Origin: Planctomycetota bacterium
Lineage (GTDB): Bacteria; Planctomycetota; Phycisphaerae; UBA1845
Direction: 5' to 3'
Length of the DNA: 5,758 nucleotides
NCBI GenBank assembly: GCA_022566435.1
Contig: JADFIX010000316.1
Coordinates: 1 to 5,758 of the forward strand
Below are positions 5,560-5,758 of this stretch, in pieces (the first letter of the stretch is position 1; the number at the start of each line of letters is the position of its first letter). A program made the translations under genes and the position numbers. Below the pieces are notes generated by a model, which ran no database searches, was not told the DNA's origin, and was given only the letters and a program-made list of their open reading frames with translations.

Positions 5560-5758
5560 CTTGTCACTTCTCGAACCAACATAAACGCTTCGGCATGGTT
5601 CATGTTCATCGAATGGCCTCTGGTTACGCTTTGCGCGCGAATGGCTTCGGTCGATCGCTGGTCGGGCGACTTGCGGACCTGCGAAGCGTACATGGCGAAC
5701 GCCTCGAGTTTGCGATCGAGGTAGGCGGTGACGTCCACGAAGACATTGGGCACAAACG
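5556..5758 (-). CDS. LmbE/PIG-L family deacetylase (BshB1-like), C-terminal part, 5' cut by window edge
   Basis: The reading frame is open to the right edge, and the last 67 residues are visible. They read FVPNVFVDVTAYLDRKLEAF, then AMYASQVRKSPDQRSTEAIR, then GHSMNMNHAEAFMLVREVTR. The order (PNVFVDV strand, helix with K-EA and ASQ, basic region, AEAFMLVRE end) matches the C-terminus of BshB1-type deacetylases, which remove acetyl from GlcNAc-malate in bacillithiol synthesis, and of related LmbE proteins with other sugar substrates. The zinc motifs lie outside the window, so the exact substrate is open. A GTG at 5751-5753 is inside the conserved part and is not the true start. The stop overlaps the start of the 74-residue gene by 4 bases, so both are probably one unit. 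This is a different gene, and seemingly a different subfamily, from the fragment at the left edge. Confidence 0.75.
   Translation of the reverse strand, partial: FVPNVFVDVTAYLDRKLEAFAMYASQVRKSPDQRSTEAIRAQSVTRGHSMNMNHAEAFMLVREVTR

Noticed and set aside
1..5758. Left and right deacetylase fragments as two ends of one gene on a circular molecule
   Set aside because: They lie on opposite strands pointing inward, so they cannot join into one reading frame, and they look like different subfamilies.
1..5758. CRISPR array, tRNA, rRNA, transposase or integron site
   Set aside because: No regularly spaced direct repeats, cloverleaf-like sequence, rRNA segment or transposase motif was seen on either strand.

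Overview
The window looks like a Planctomycetota genome, probably a Phycisphaerae-type lineage and possibly a metagenome contig. This is inferred from protein style, not from a marker gene. A very large secreted YD-repeat (RHS-like) protein carries an inserted module of the dockerin-like type that I associate with secreted planctomycete proteins. Coding density is otherwise moderate, GC is high, and third codon positions are mostly G or C.

Layout. Positions 2-226 (+) hold the middle of an LmbE/PIG-L-family deacetylase that enters from the left edge. It stops being recognisable just before its second zinc-binding motif. Positions 227 to about 534 are a mosaic of short, unrelated-looking pieces. 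One is a clear MurG N-terminal fragment (about 363-491, minus strand). Another is an unidentified coding-like stretch (about 227-380, minus strand, a different frame). From about 534 to 4934 (minus strand) runs one unbroken gene for a secreted YD-repeat protein. It has a signal peptide, a Cys-rich N-terminal region, a DUF6531-type entry domain, a long YD array, and a 220-residue dockerin-like module inserted near the start of the array. Its true C-terminus (RHS core, any tip domain) is absent because the homology ends in the mosaic. The reading frame then runs by chance through the MurG piece to a stop at 237.

Positions 4935-5334 are non-coding. They contain the strong ribosome binding site of the YD gene, a weak promoter candidate and several short repeats. 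The right end holds a two-gene minus-strand unit: the C-terminus of a second LmbE/PIG-L deacetylase (BshB1-like, entering from the right edge), followed by a 74-residue basic, charged helical protein that overlaps it by an ATGA.

How the genes relate. The deacetylase and the small protein at the right are probably co-translated. The YD gene has its own leader and appears independent. The left end (deacetylase, fragment, MurG, YD protein) makes no operon sense. It is best read as a rearrangement or, more likely, an assembly chimera. I found no convincing new defence or mobile system. The most biologically interesting item is the module inserted into the YD shell protein, and the item most in need of checking is the mosaic at 227-534.
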